Notes: a model not told the origin generated them from the sequence alone. Numbered from the stretch's first letter, positions 1 through 6,392 are shown. The stretch: DNA of 6,995 bases from Clostridiaceae bacterium (GCA_012727965.1 JAAYFZ010000170.1:1-6995); one strand, 5' to 3'. Made by a program: numbers and translations.

Positions 1-1583
1 AGGATCAGTTCTACTATAATGAAATGGCCATTAGATATCTCTATAGTAATCGATTCAATTTAATCTGGCTGACGATAGGTTCTTTTTTGCTTGTTACAGC
101 TCTCTTGATATTTCTAATTGTTTGTTCTGGCCGCAGATCTGACAGCAAAGAAATCAGAACCCGTTGGTTTGACCGAATACCTTATGATATTGTGCTGGCG
201 GCAGCAATTCTTGTGGGTATAGGTCTGGCAATAATAGCATATGAGCCTCTTAACTATTTAAGCTATAGCTATAGTCATAATTACTATGTGTCTTATGAGC
301 TGATTGTGATATCGCTTGCTTTTGTAGTCGGTCTTCTGCTGATGACAGCCTTCTTGATGACTACAGTTGTCAGAATCAAGACCAGGAGTCTTCTCAAAAA
401 CACTCTAATCTATAAGCTGATTTTACGTCCGTTGCGTAAATTAGGCAGCAAGCTACTGTTCTTAATAAAAAACCTGCCTTACATTTGGAAGGCTGTGCTT
501 GTTCTGCTGGGTTGGTTTTTTCTGGAATTTATTGGTGTACTTGCAACTTCATATTCTCCTGGAACGCAATTGTTTCTCTGGTTTATCAGCAGACTGATAG
601 TTGCTACGATTATCCTGCTGATAGCTGCCGGTATGACTGTAATTCGCCGAGGTGGCAAAGAACTTGCTGCCGGCAAACTAGATCATAAAGTTGAAACTAA
701 GTATCTGGCCGGTGATCTCAAGCGTCACGCTGAGGATCTTAATAATATAAGCCATGGTATGTCAATTGCAGTAGACGATATGATGCGCAGTGAGCGCTTC
801 AAAACTGAGCTAATCACAAATGTCTCACATGATATCAAGACACCACTGACATCTATCATCAATTATGCTGATCTGCTTAAACGTGAAGAGACTGATAATG
901 AGAAGATCAAAGAATATGTTGAAATTATCGATCGTCACAGCAACAGGCTCAAAAAGCTAACCGAGGATCTAGTAGAAGCATCCAAGGCTTCTACAGGCAA
1001 TATTCAGACTGAAATGATGCCCTGCGAGGCAGGCGTGCTGCTTTCTCAGGTGACCGGTGAATATGAGGAGAGACTGTCAGGATGCGATCTGCAGCTGGTC
1101 AGCGATAAGCCCGACTATCCTGTATATATCATGGCTGATGGCAGACTACTCTGGCGTGTGATTGATAATCTGCTCAACAATGCCTGTAAATACGGACAGC
1201 CAGGAACCAGAGTTTATGTCAGTCTAGCGGTCAGACAACAGCGTGCGCTTATCACAATTAGAAATATATCTCGTTTCCAGCTCAATGTCTCCAGTGAAGA
1301 ACTAATGGAGAGATTTGTCCGCGGAGACAGCTCGCGCAGCACAGAAGGCAGCGGCCTCGGTCTGTCGATTGCCAGAAGCCTCAGCGAACTGCAGGGAGCA
1401 GAATTTAAGCTCGAAATCGACGGAGATCTGTTCAAAGCAATCGTCGCATTCCCGTTGCTGCCTAATCAGGAAGGGTTTCAATTTGCCCAAAATAGTGAAG
1501 CCACAGAAGAAAATGTAAATAGATCTGAAACTACTGCAGAGTCTATAGATACAACAAGCGATGTAATAACAGAACCGGTCTGA
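1..1583 (+). CDS. Membrane sensor histidine kinase, 5' end outside the window
   Basis: Transmits an envelope or external signal by ATP-dependent autophosphorylation on histidine, then phosphotransfer to a response regulator. Numbered from the ATG at 24, there are about five membrane spans (roughly 13-34, 53-73, 92-116, 154-175, 182-206) and a HAMP-like linker to about 260. The H-box is SHDIKTP with the phospho-accepting His at 269. The N-box is DNLLNNACKYG (381-391), and the glycine-rich G2 box is EGSGLGLSIA (441-450). The usual DxGxG (G1) box is absent; the segment reads RNISRFQLNVSSEELMERF, which from memory is normal for a clostridial subfamily. An acidic, Ser/Thr-rich tail (485-519) follows the catalytic domain. 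The frame stays open from base 3 to the ATG at 24, and no ribosome site precedes that ATG, so the true start is probably upstream, where the partner response regulator may also lie. Function is confident; the signal is unknown. Confidence 0.9.
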   Translation, partial: DQFYYNEMAIRYLYSNRFNLIWLTIGSFLLVTALLIFLIVCSGRRSDSKEIRTRWFDRIPYDIVLAAAILVGIGLAIIAYEPLNYLSYSYSHNYYVSYELIVISLAFVVGLLLMTAFLMTTVVRIKTRSLLKNTLIYKLILRPLRKLGSKLLFLIKNLPYIWKAVLVLLGWFFLEFIGVLATSYSPGTQLFLWFISRLIVATIILLIAAGMTVIRRGGKELAAGKLDHKVETKYLAGDLKRHAEDLNNISHGMSIAVDDMMRSERFKTELITNVSHDIKTPLTSIINYADLLKREETDNEKIKEYVEIIDRHSNRLKKLTEDLVEASKASTGNIQTEMMPCEAGVLLSQVTGEYEERLSGCDLQLVSDKPDYPVYIMADGRLLWRVIDNLLNNACKYGQPGTRVYVSLAVRQQRALITIRNISRFQLNVSSEELMERFVRGDSSRSTEGSGLGLSIARSLSELQGAEFKLEIDGDLFKAIVAFPLLPNQEGFQFAQNSEATEENVNRSETTAESIDTTSDVITEPV

Positions 1584-1610
1584 TCACTAATGATCTGGTG
1601 ATCATGATCT
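1581..1610. other. Small hairpin with four clustered GATC sites after the kinase stop
   Basis: TGATCAC (1581-1587) pairs with GTGATCA (1598-1604) as a 7-bp stem, extendable by one G-T and one A-T pair. It begins at the kinase stop codon. No T-run follows, so it is not a typical terminator. Four GATC tetramers start at 1582, 1592, 1600 and 1606. It may affect mRNA stability between the kinase and glycosyltransferase genes, or it may be chance. Confidence 0.3.
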
Positions 1611-1653
1611 GAATGAGCACGAACTGTCTTACAAATCAACGAGGTGAATAAAA

Positions 1654-2952
1654 ATGCTTGGATCACAAATACTCAATGCTGTAATGACAGCATTGTTCCT
1701 GGTTTGCTATGCCTATCAGCTGTTCTATATTCCTGTATCTTTGTTTGGCAGGATACTAGATAGGCGCAAAAAATGGGATATCCTAAAAAAAGAAACTGTT
1801 GCTTCGGCCGAAAGAGATGGCAGTCGCACAAAAGTTGCAATTCTTATATGTGCCCGTAATGAACAAAATGTTATAGGCGAATTAATTAGCAATATTAAAC
1901 TGCAGGATCATCCCTCTGAATTGACCAGAATCTTCGTTGCTGCTGATAACTGTACTGACAAGACTGCCGATATTGCCCGCAGCCAGGGCGCCTATGTCTG
2001 GGAAAGATTCTCAAGTGAGCAGGTAGGCAAAGGCTATGCATTGCAGTTTCTACTGGAAAAAATTGATCTGTCTATTGGTCTTGACAGCTTCGATTCATTC
2101 TTAGTTCTTGATGCTGATAATCTGCTGGAGGAGAACTTCATCTCTGAAATATGTAAGACTTATGCTAGTGGCTATGATATTGTAACCAGCTATCGAAATT
2201 CCAAAAATTACGGTGACAACTGGATCTCAGCAGGCTATTCACTGTGGTTTCTTAGAGAGTCGAGATTTCTTAATGAAGCGAGAATGCGTCTGGGGACCAG
2301 CTGTGCAGTCTCCGGCACTGGCTTCATGTTCAGCCGCGAAGTTTTAAGTGCCTGCGGTGGCTGGCGTTTCCATCTACTGACTGAAGATATCGAGTTTTCA
2401 GTCAAAAATATTATTGAAGGCAGAAAAATCGGTTATTGCCGAAGTGCGGTTCTCTATGATGAACAGCCTGTTACACTTAAACAGTCATGGCATCAGCGTC
2501 TGCGCTGGGCAAAAGGCTATCTCCAGGTATTCGGCAAGCATGGCAGAGAACTTGTTTCCGGCATCGGCAGATCTGATTTCGCCTGTTTTGATATGACAAT
2601 GGCCATCATGCCGGCGATACTGCTGACTTTGGTCGGAACAATAGTGAATTATGTTACCTCAATAGCAGCACTTTTTGCTGGTGAAGCTGCCGAAATATTG
2701 ATTACTGCAGCACTTGCCAATATGCTGCGTATCTATGGCGGACTCTGGCTTATCGGTGCACTTACAACAATATCGGAATGGCGATCGATCCATGCTTCAA
2801 CATTCAAGAAAATACTCTACACATTTACATTTCCGCTCTTCATGCTCACATATATCCCGATATCGATTACCGCAATTTTCAGAAGAGTGGAGTGGAAACC
2901 AATAACGCATAAGAAGTCAGTTAGCCTAGCGCAGATCAGGAGAAATGCCTGA
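1654..2952 (+). CDS. Membrane family-2 glycosyltransferase, processive (BcsA/PgaC-like) type
   Basis: Transfers sugars from a nucleotide-sugar donor at the inner face of the membrane, probably extending a polysaccharide or glycolipid. The 432-residue protein has one N-terminal membrane span (about 8-32), a cytoplasmic GT-A domain, and three C-terminal spans (about 315-342, 346-372, 388-408). The family landmarks are in order: CARNE (66-70), Asp98 in AADNCTD, DAD (153-155), TED (243-245, the putative catalytic base), and QRLRW (281-285). The last motif marks the processive branch that includes cellulose, poly-GlcNAc and hyaluronan synthases. The start is set by GAGGTG at 1641-1646, 7 bases before the ATG. 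It lies 70 bases after the kinase on the same strand with no evident terminator between, so co-transcription is likely. No synthase partner (PilZ domain, PgaD, BcsB) is in view, so donor and product cannot be named. Confidence 0.9.
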   Translation: MLGSQILNAVMTALFLVCYAYQLFYIPVSLFGRILDRRKKWDILKKETVASAERDGSRTKVAILICARNEQNVIGELISNIKLQDHPSELTRIFVAADNCTDKTADIARSQGAYVWERFSSEQVGKGYALQFLLEKIDLSIGLDSFDSFLVLDADNLLEENFISEICKTYASGYDIVTSYRNSKNYGDNWISAGYSLWFLRESRFLNEARMRLGTSCAVSGTGFMFSREVLSACGGWRFHLLTEDIEFSVKNIIEGRKIGYCRSAVLYDEQPVTLKQSWHQRLRWAKGYLQVFGKHGRELVSGIGRSDFACFDMTMAIMPAILLTLVGTIVNYVTSIAALFAGEAAEILITAALANMLRIYGGLWLIGALTTISEWRSIHASTFKKILYTFTFPLFMLTYIPISITAIFRRVEWKPITHKKSVSLAQIRRNA

Positions 2953-2975
2953 AAATAAGCTTATAGAGGCATTTC
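2942..2975 (+). terminator. Hairpin on the glycosyltransferase stop codon, possible weak terminator
   Basis: GAAATGCCT (2942-2950) and AGGCATTTC (2967-2975) form a perfect 9-bp stem with a 16-base loop. The loop contains the 10-bp palindrome ATAAGCTTAT (2955-2964). The stop codon TGA (2950-2952) begins at the stem's last base. Only a short T-stretch follows, so it may be a weak terminator or an mRNA 3'-end stabiliser. Confidence 0.4.
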
Positions 2976-2998
2976 GATAAACACTTTCTATACCTGGA

Positions 2999-3031
2999 CT
3001 GACTTGCGCTTGATCATAATTATGATAAAAT
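2999..3031 (+). promoter_or_regulatory. Promoter region for rubrerythrin (two overlapping candidates)
   Basis: Two sigma-A-like pairings overlap. One is CTGACT (2999-3004), 16 bases, then TATGAT (3021-3026). The other is TTGCGC (3004-3009), 16 bases, then TAAAAT (3026-3031). Both have a good -10 and a mediocre -35. Either gives a leader of roughly 55 to 65 bases before the rubrerythrin ATG at 3093. Confidence 0.5.
3010..3029. promoter_or_regulatory. 14-bp perfect palindrome in the rubrerythrin promoter, putative operator
   Basis: ATCATAATTATGAT (3013-3026) is a perfect inverted repeat. It extends to TT...AA arms (3010-3029) with one mismatched pair. It covers the spacer and the -10 region, the position expected for a repressor. 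Rubrerythrin genes in clostridia are known PerR targets, and the AT-rich TAATTAT-like core loosely resembles a PerR/Fur-family box, though the canonical PerR box is a 7-1-7 repeat and this is 7-0-7. The regulator is therefore inferred, not shown. Confidence 0.45.
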
Positions 3032-3092
3032 AGACATTAGCATATGAAGACTATGGTCAATATGTGAAATCTATCAAGGAGGAATTTTATTC

Positions 3093-3686
3093 ATGGCAAA
3101 ATTAGAAGGTACTCAAACCATCAAGAATCTTATGAAGGCATTTGCAGGTGAGTCTCAGGCTCGTAATCGCTATACTTATTTTGCATCTGTTGCCAATAAA
3201 GAGGGCTATCGTCAGATAGAGGCCATTTTTGTTGAAACAGCTGATAATGAGAAGGAACATGCCAAGCTTTTTTATAAGTATATAGCTAATGACCTGAAGG
3301 CAGCCAAGGCTGTTCCCATTGAGATCACAGCAGAATATCCAGTAGCTTTTGGCACGACCTATGACAACCTGATTGCCGCCGCTGAGGGTGAGCATGAAGA
3401 ATGGGCTGATCTCTATATTAATTTCGCTGAAGTAGCTGAGAAGGAAGGTTTCGCTGAAATTGGCAAGACATTCCGTGAAGTTGCTGAGGTCGAGAAACGC
3501 CACGAGAGTCGTTATCTGAAGCTTGCCGACAATATCAAAAACGGCAAGGTCTTCAAGAAGGAAGCCCCGGTCGAGTGGAAATGCCGCAACTGCGGTTATA
3601 TCTATGAGGGTGCAGAAGCACCGGCAGTATGTCCTGCCTGTAAGCATCCACAGGCTCATTTTGAGGTTCATTGCGAGACCTACTGA
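3093..3686 (+). CDS. rbr: Rubrerythrin (non-haem diiron peroxidase)
   Basis: Reduces hydrogen peroxide in the cytoplasm of anaerobes, with electrons delivered through its rubredoxin domain. At 197 residues it is full length. The N-terminal four-helix ferritin-like domain (about 1-150) carries the expected diiron ligands: Glu20 in AGES, Glu53 and His56 in NEKEH, Glu100 and Glu103 in GEHEEW, and Glu134 and His137 in EVEKRHE. The C-terminal rubredoxin-like domain (about 159-197) binds one iron through CRNC (Cys164, Cys167) and CPAC (Cys180, Cys183); Cys194 is an additional cysteine. The start is fixed by AAGGAGG at 3076-3082, 10 bases before the ATG. The gene stands alone, with its own promoter region and palindrome upstream and a strong terminator downstream. 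No rubredoxin, superoxide reductase or PerR gene is in the window. All ligands are present, so the protein should be active. Confidence 0.97.
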   Translation: MAKLEGTQTIKNLMKAFAGESQARNRYTYFASVANKEGYRQIEAIFVETADNEKEHAKLFYKYIANDLKAAKAVPIEITAEYPVAFGTTYDNLIAAAEGEHEEWADLYINFAEVAEKEGFAEIGKTFREVAEVEKRHESRYLKLADNIKNGKVFKKEAPVEWKCRNCGYIYEGAEAPAVCPACKHPQAHFEVHCETY

Positions 3687-3748
3687 TTCTTGTTTTTTGC
3701 AGCATATCAGCATAGACTGAGATGTTGCGGCTACAAACAAAAAATCCA

Positions 3749-3789
3749 AAAAACCGGTCAGACTGTTTGCTGCAGTATGACCGGTTTTT
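3749..3789. terminator. Strong bidirectional intrinsic terminator between convergent genes
   Basis: AAAAACCGGTCA (3749-3760) pairs with TGACCGGTTTTT (3778-3789) over 12 bp. Past a G/A mismatch an inner ACTG/CAGT stem (3762-3765, 3773-3776) continues to a 7-base loop. The T-run on the plus strand and the A-rich stretch at 3738-3753 on the left supply U-tracts in both directions. It serves rubrerythrin (+) and the beta-helix gene (-). Confidence 0.92.
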
Positions 3790-3813
3790 ATTACTGAAAA
3801 TAATTGATCGTGC

Positions 3814-4488
3814 TTACTGTTTTTTTATGATGTCGCCATTGTTTTTGTGGATACTGTCTGCAGGTACGAATCCGCGGACCATAGAGAGTGGATAAACATT
3901 CGTATCGCGGCCGATAACTGTACCGGGATTGAGTACGCTATTGCAGCCGACCTCGACGTTGTCACCAAGCATGGCACCGAACTTCTTCAGTTCAGTTTGA
4001 ATTATGTCGCTGTTGTCGCGGACTTTTACCAGTGTTTTATCAGATTTAACATTTGAAGTGATCGCGCCAGCACCCATATGAGCCTTGAAACCAAGAATTG
4101 AGTCGCCGACATAGTTGTAATGCGGCACTTGTACCTTGTCCATCAGGATGACATTTTTCAGTTCGGTTGAATTACCAACAACGCACCCGGAACCAATCAA
4201 AGCATTGCCGCGGATAAAGGCACAATGTCTGACTTCTGTTTCAGGTCCGATGATCAGAGGGCCGTTCAGGCTGGCAGATGGCGCTACACGGGCGCTTCTG
4301 GCTATCCAGATCTGCTCGGAAACCTGTTCATATTCTTCCTTGGGCAGAGTGGGGCCAAGCTCCAGGATCCATTTGCCAATCATGGGCAAAGCCTCCCAGG
4401 GCCAGGTCAATTCGGCCAGTTTGGACTGAGCGATAGTATGACTCAGATCAAATAAAGATTCTACTGTCATAGCATTTTTTGGACACAT
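3814..4488 (-). CDS. Stand-alone left-handed beta-helix protein, GlmU C-terminal-like
   Basis: A 224-residue hexapeptide-repeat protein related to the acetyltransferase half of GlmU, without the N-terminal uridylyltransferase domain. Proteins like this are often labelled UDP-N-acetylglucosamine pyrophosphorylase, a reaction this one should not perform. An N-terminal region (1-58) with SHTIA and PWEALP precedes the helix, whose [LIV]-G-x4 coils run from about 60 to 215. Segments resembling GlmU are GNSTELKN, PHYNYVGDSILG and GAGAITSNVKSDK. By eye, GlmU's His363, Tyr366 and Lys392 match His123, Tyr126 and Lys151 here, while Asn377 is replaced by His137. The family is conserved, but acetyl or acyl transfer is not proven. 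The frame is open to an ATG at 4617, giving 267 residues. I chose 4488 because GAAGG sits 7 bases upstream and the extra 43 residues look unlike coding sequence. An ATG at 4470 is also possible. The gene is convergent with rubrerythrin and divergent from araA. Confidence 0.85.
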   Translation of the reverse strand: MCPKNAMTVESLFDLSHTIAQSKLAELTWPWEALPMIGKWILELGPTLPKEEYEQVSEQIWIARSARVAPSASLNGPLIIGPETEVRHCAFIRGNALIGSGCVVGNSTELKNVILMDKVQVPHYNYVGDSILGFKAHMGAGAITSNVKSDKTLVKVRDNSDIIQTELKKFGAMLGDNVEVGCNSVLNPGTVIGRDTNVYPLSMVRGFVPADSIHKNNGDIIKKQ

Positions 4489-4495
4489 ACATTTT

Positions 4496-4500
4496 CCTTC
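4496..4500 (-). promoter_or_regulatory. Ribosome binding site that decides the beta-helix gene start
   Basis: On the minus strand GAAGG, within GAAAGAAGGA, ends 7 bases before the ATG at 4488-4486. I noted no comparable site before the upstream in-frame ATG at 4617. Confidence 0.65.
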
Positions 4501-4564
4501 TTTCGTATCAGGATGATCTGCTGCCTGCAAGCTGCCGGCAGTAGTTTGATATTGCTCGAAGATT

Positions 4565-4594
4565 ATTTTACCACTTTGTCTAATACCGCGTGAA
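4565..4594 (-). promoter_or_regulatory. Candidate promoter for the beta-helix gene
   Basis: On the minus strand TTCACG (4594-4589), 18 bases, then TAAAAT (4570-4565). Transcription would start near 4558, inside the region an upstream ATG at 4617 would make coding, and so would support the 4488 start. The match is modest and other placements are possible. Confidence 0.25.
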
Positions 4595-4688
4595 GAAGGA
4601 GTTTGGTAATTAAACAAGATCGTGTCATCGTCATGATTGTTTTTGCTGACTAATGAGCAAGCTATTGCTTGATAATAGGATAAAATCG

Positions 4689-4708
4689 AAATAATTCCGC
4701 AATTATTT
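4689..4708. promoter_or_regulatory. Inverted repeat upstream of araA, putative operator
   Basis: AAATAATT (4689-4696) and AATTATTT (4701-4708) are perfect complements around CCGC. The site lies 26 bases upstream of the TATAAT at 4735. It has the size and symmetry of a dimeric regulator's site in a divergent control region. It does not match the AraR operator I know from Bacillus, so the regulator is unknown. Confidence 0.4.
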
Positions 4709-4734
4709 GCAATGTATTAAGTTTGCCTATCAGT

Positions 4735-4740
4735 TATAAT
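4735..4740 (+). promoter_or_regulatory. Candidate -10 box of the araA promoter
   Basis: A perfect TATAAT, 57 bases before the araA ATG. No good -35 sits at 16 to 18 bases; the nearest, TTGCAA (4707-4712), is 22 bases away. A weak -35 fits a promoter needing an activator, but that is inference. Confidence 0.4.
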
Positions 4741-4751
4741 TCTATTAAGAC

Positions 4752-4765
4752 TGTTTTCGTTTTTG
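4752..4765 (-). promoter_or_regulatory. Weak cre-like site in the araA leader
   Basis: On the minus strand CAAAAACGAAAACA agrees with the CcpA site pattern TGNAARCGNWWNCA except at the first two bases. It would lie just downstream of the transcription start predicted from the TATAAT at 4735, a usual position for catabolite repression of sugar genes. The AT-rich context makes a chance match plausible. Confidence 0.25.
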
Positions 4766-4797
4766 TCTAATAACTATTATCAGGAGGTGTTCCTATT

Positions 4798-6276
4798 ATG
4801 GATCTTAAAAAATTCGAGTTTTGGTTCGTGACTGGCAGCCAGCATCTATATGGTGAAGAGGTTCTGGCACAGGTCGCTGAACATAGCAGGATCATGACTG
4901 AATGGATGGATGCACAAACTGCACTGCCAGGACGTTTGGTCAACAAGGGTGTTGTGGCTACACCTGATCAGATAACAGATGTAATGATCGCGGCTAGCCA
5001 GGATAGTAATTGCGCCGGTGTTATCACCTGGATGCATACTTTTTCCCCATCGAAAATGTGGATCAACGGATTGAGTCGACTGACCAAACCGCTGCTTCAT
5101 ATCAATACACAGTTCAATCGTGACATCCCCTGGGATGATATCGATATGGATTTTATGAACTTAAATCAGTCCGCTCATGGTGATAGAGAACATGGTTTTA
5201 TCGGTGCACGTCTGCGTATGCCTAGAAAAATCGTTGTTGGTTTCTGGCAGGATGAGGCAGTTCTGAAAAAAATCGGCGGCTGGATGCGTTCAGCAATCGG
5301 TGTTCAAGCCGGCTTCTCTCTCAAATGTGCACGCTTCGGCGATAATATGCGTGAAGTTGCAGTTACAGAAGGCGATAAGGTTGAAGCTCAGAAGGTTTTC
5401 GGCTGGTCTGTAAATTATTATCCAGTCGGTGATCTTGTACCGGTAATCAATGATATTACCGAGAGTGAGATCGATGCTCAGATGGAAATCTACAAAGAGA
5501 GATATGATATTCGTGCTGATGATCTGTCACCTGTTCGTTATCAGGCGAAGATGGAGGCAGGTCTTAAAAAATTCCTATGTGACAAAGGTTTCACAGCTTT
5601 CACTTCAACATTTGAGGATCTGCATGGTCTTGACCAGCTCGAGGGGCTTGCTGCTCAGGATATGATGCTTGATGGCATGGGTTATGGTGCAGAAGGTGAC
5701 TGGAAGGGTTCATGTATGTCCCGTATCATGAAACTGATGGCTACAGGCCTTGAGGGCGGCACATCCTTCATGGAGGATTATACCTATCACATGGAGCCAG
5801 GCCGTGAAATGGTACTTGGTGCTCATATGCTCGAAGTTTGTCCTTCAATCGCTGCAGATAAGCCGGCGATCGAGGTTCATCCTCTTGGTATCGGCAATCG
5901 CAAACCACCGGCCAGACTGGTGTTTGATGGCGCGAAGGGTTCAGCAATTCTGGTTTCTCTGATCGATATGGGCGGCCGCATGCGTATGATCGTTAATGAT
6001 TGTGAAGCAGAAGCACCTCTCCAGGATATGCCTAAGCTGCCGGTAGCACGTGTTATGTGGAAACCAGCTCCTGATCTGCAGAGATCAGCCGAAGCATGGA
6101 TCCTCTGCGGTGGTGCTCATCACTCAGTCATGAGCTATGCTCTGACCGCTGAGAATATGCGCGATTATGCTGAGATAGCTGGTATCGAATTCATCCATAT
6201 CAACAAGGATACAGACATCAATCAGCTGCGTGAACAGCTGCGCTGGAACGACCTGGCTTATAAATTTGGTATGTAA
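4798..6276 (+). CDS. araA: L-arabinose isomerase
   Basis: Converts L-arabinose to L-ribulose in the cytoplasm, the first step of bacterial L-arabinose catabolism; these enzymes use a divalent metal, usually Mn2+. The 492 residues match the family's usual near-500 length. The N-terminus has the typical FWFVTGSQHLYGEE, followed by ITWMHTFSPSKMWI (77-90) and HINTQFNRDIPW (101-112). The metal and catalytic residues match E. coli Glu306, Glu333, His350 and His450: Glu299 in AEGDWK, Glu326 in FMEDYTYH, His343 in GAHMLEVCPS, and His441/His442 in GGAHHSV. AGGAGGTG at 4782-4789, 8 bases before the ATG, fixes the start. The gene has a terminator after it, so it appears to be a one-gene unit. The kinase (araB), epimerase (araD), araR and arabinose transporters are not in view. 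Expression is probably arabinose-controlled, but the operator is unproven. Confidence 0.97.
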   Translation: MDLKKFEFWFVTGSQHLYGEEVLAQVAEHSRIMTEWMDAQTALPGRLVNKGVVATPDQITDVMIAASQDSNCAGVITWMHTFSPSKMWINGLSRLTKPLLHINTQFNRDIPWDDIDMDFMNLNQSAHGDREHGFIGARLRMPRKIVVGFWQDEAVLKKIGGWMRSAIGVQAGFSLKCARFGDNMREVAVTEGDKVEAQKVFGWSVNYYPVGDLVPVINDITESEIDAQMEIYKERYDIRADDLSPVRYQAKMEAGLKKFLCDKGFTAFTSTFEDLHGLDQLEGLAAQDMMLDGMGYGAEGDWKGSCMSRIMKLMATGLEGGTSFMEDYTYHMEPGREMVLGAHMLEVCPSIAADKPAIEVHPLGIGNRKPPARLVFDGAKGSAILVSLIDMGGRMRMIVNDCEAEAPLQDMPKLPVARVMWKPAPDLQRSAEAWILCGGAHHSVMSYALTAENMRDYAEIAGIEFIHINKDTDINQLREQLRWNDLAYKFGM

Positions 6277-6290
6277 TCAGAAGGGAAGTT

Positions 6291-6324
6291 CCTGAATAAT
6301 CAAAAAATTATCTGCTTATTCAGG
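6291..6324 (+). other. Hairpin just after araA, without a T-run
   Basis: CCTGAATAA (6291-6299) and TTATTCAGG (6316-6324) form a perfect 9-bp stem with a 16-base loop. No T-run follows, so it is more likely an mRNA 3'-end stabiliser or the first of two tandem hairpins than a terminator alone. Confidence 0.45.
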
Positions 6325-6340
6325 TCGATAATGACATAAT

Positions 6341-6392
6341 AAAAACAGGACGCCTCTGTCAGGTTCTTATGACTTGCGGAGGTGTTCTTTTT
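6341..6392 (+). terminator. Intrinsic terminator of araA
   Basis: GGACGCCTC (6348-6356) pairs with GAGGTGTTC (6379-6387), with two G-U pairs, and the stem continues inward with U-G and G-C. An A-run (6341-6345) precedes the stem and TTTTT (6388-6392) follows it. A longer flanking repeat, AAAACAGG (6342-6349) with CCTGTTTT (6394-6401), encloses the structure. Confidence 0.8.

Larger units (their letters stand above)
4489..4797. other. Divergent intergenic region between the beta-helix gene and araA
   Basis: About 309 bases with no convincing gene. The part nearest the beta-helix gene would be its leader and contains the 10-bp palindrome CTGCCGGCAG (4532-4541). Further right are a short CAAGC/GCTTG repeat (4658-4671), an 8-bp-arm inverted repeat (4689-4708), a TATAAT (4735-4740), a cre-like site (4752-4765), and the araA ribosome site (4782-4789). 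I see no riboswitch, T-box or RNA gene. Confidence 0.6.

Noticed and set aside
261..274. Short repeat AGCTATAGCTATAG as a regulatory palindrome
   Set aside because: It is inside the kinase coding sequence, encodes the Tyr/Ser-rich extracytoplasmic loop (YSYSHNYY), and is explained by repeated Ser-Tyr codons.
3102..3749. A 215-codon open frame on the minus strand opposite rubrerythrin
   Set aside because: It lies almost wholly antisense to a strongly identified gene, crosses the terminator's left side, and its protein resembles nothing known. The long antisense frame is a by-product of the codon choice in rubrerythrin.
4136..4455. Open frames of 76 and 97 codons on the plus strand
   Set aside because: They are antisense to the beta-helix gene, which has conserved family motifs on the minus strand.
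4489..4617. A riboswitch or T-box in the leader of the beta-helix gene
   Set aside because: Scattered pieces resemble the T-box antiterminator (GTGG, CGCGGTA) but in the wrong order, and no terminator hairpin with a T-run lies before the start codon.
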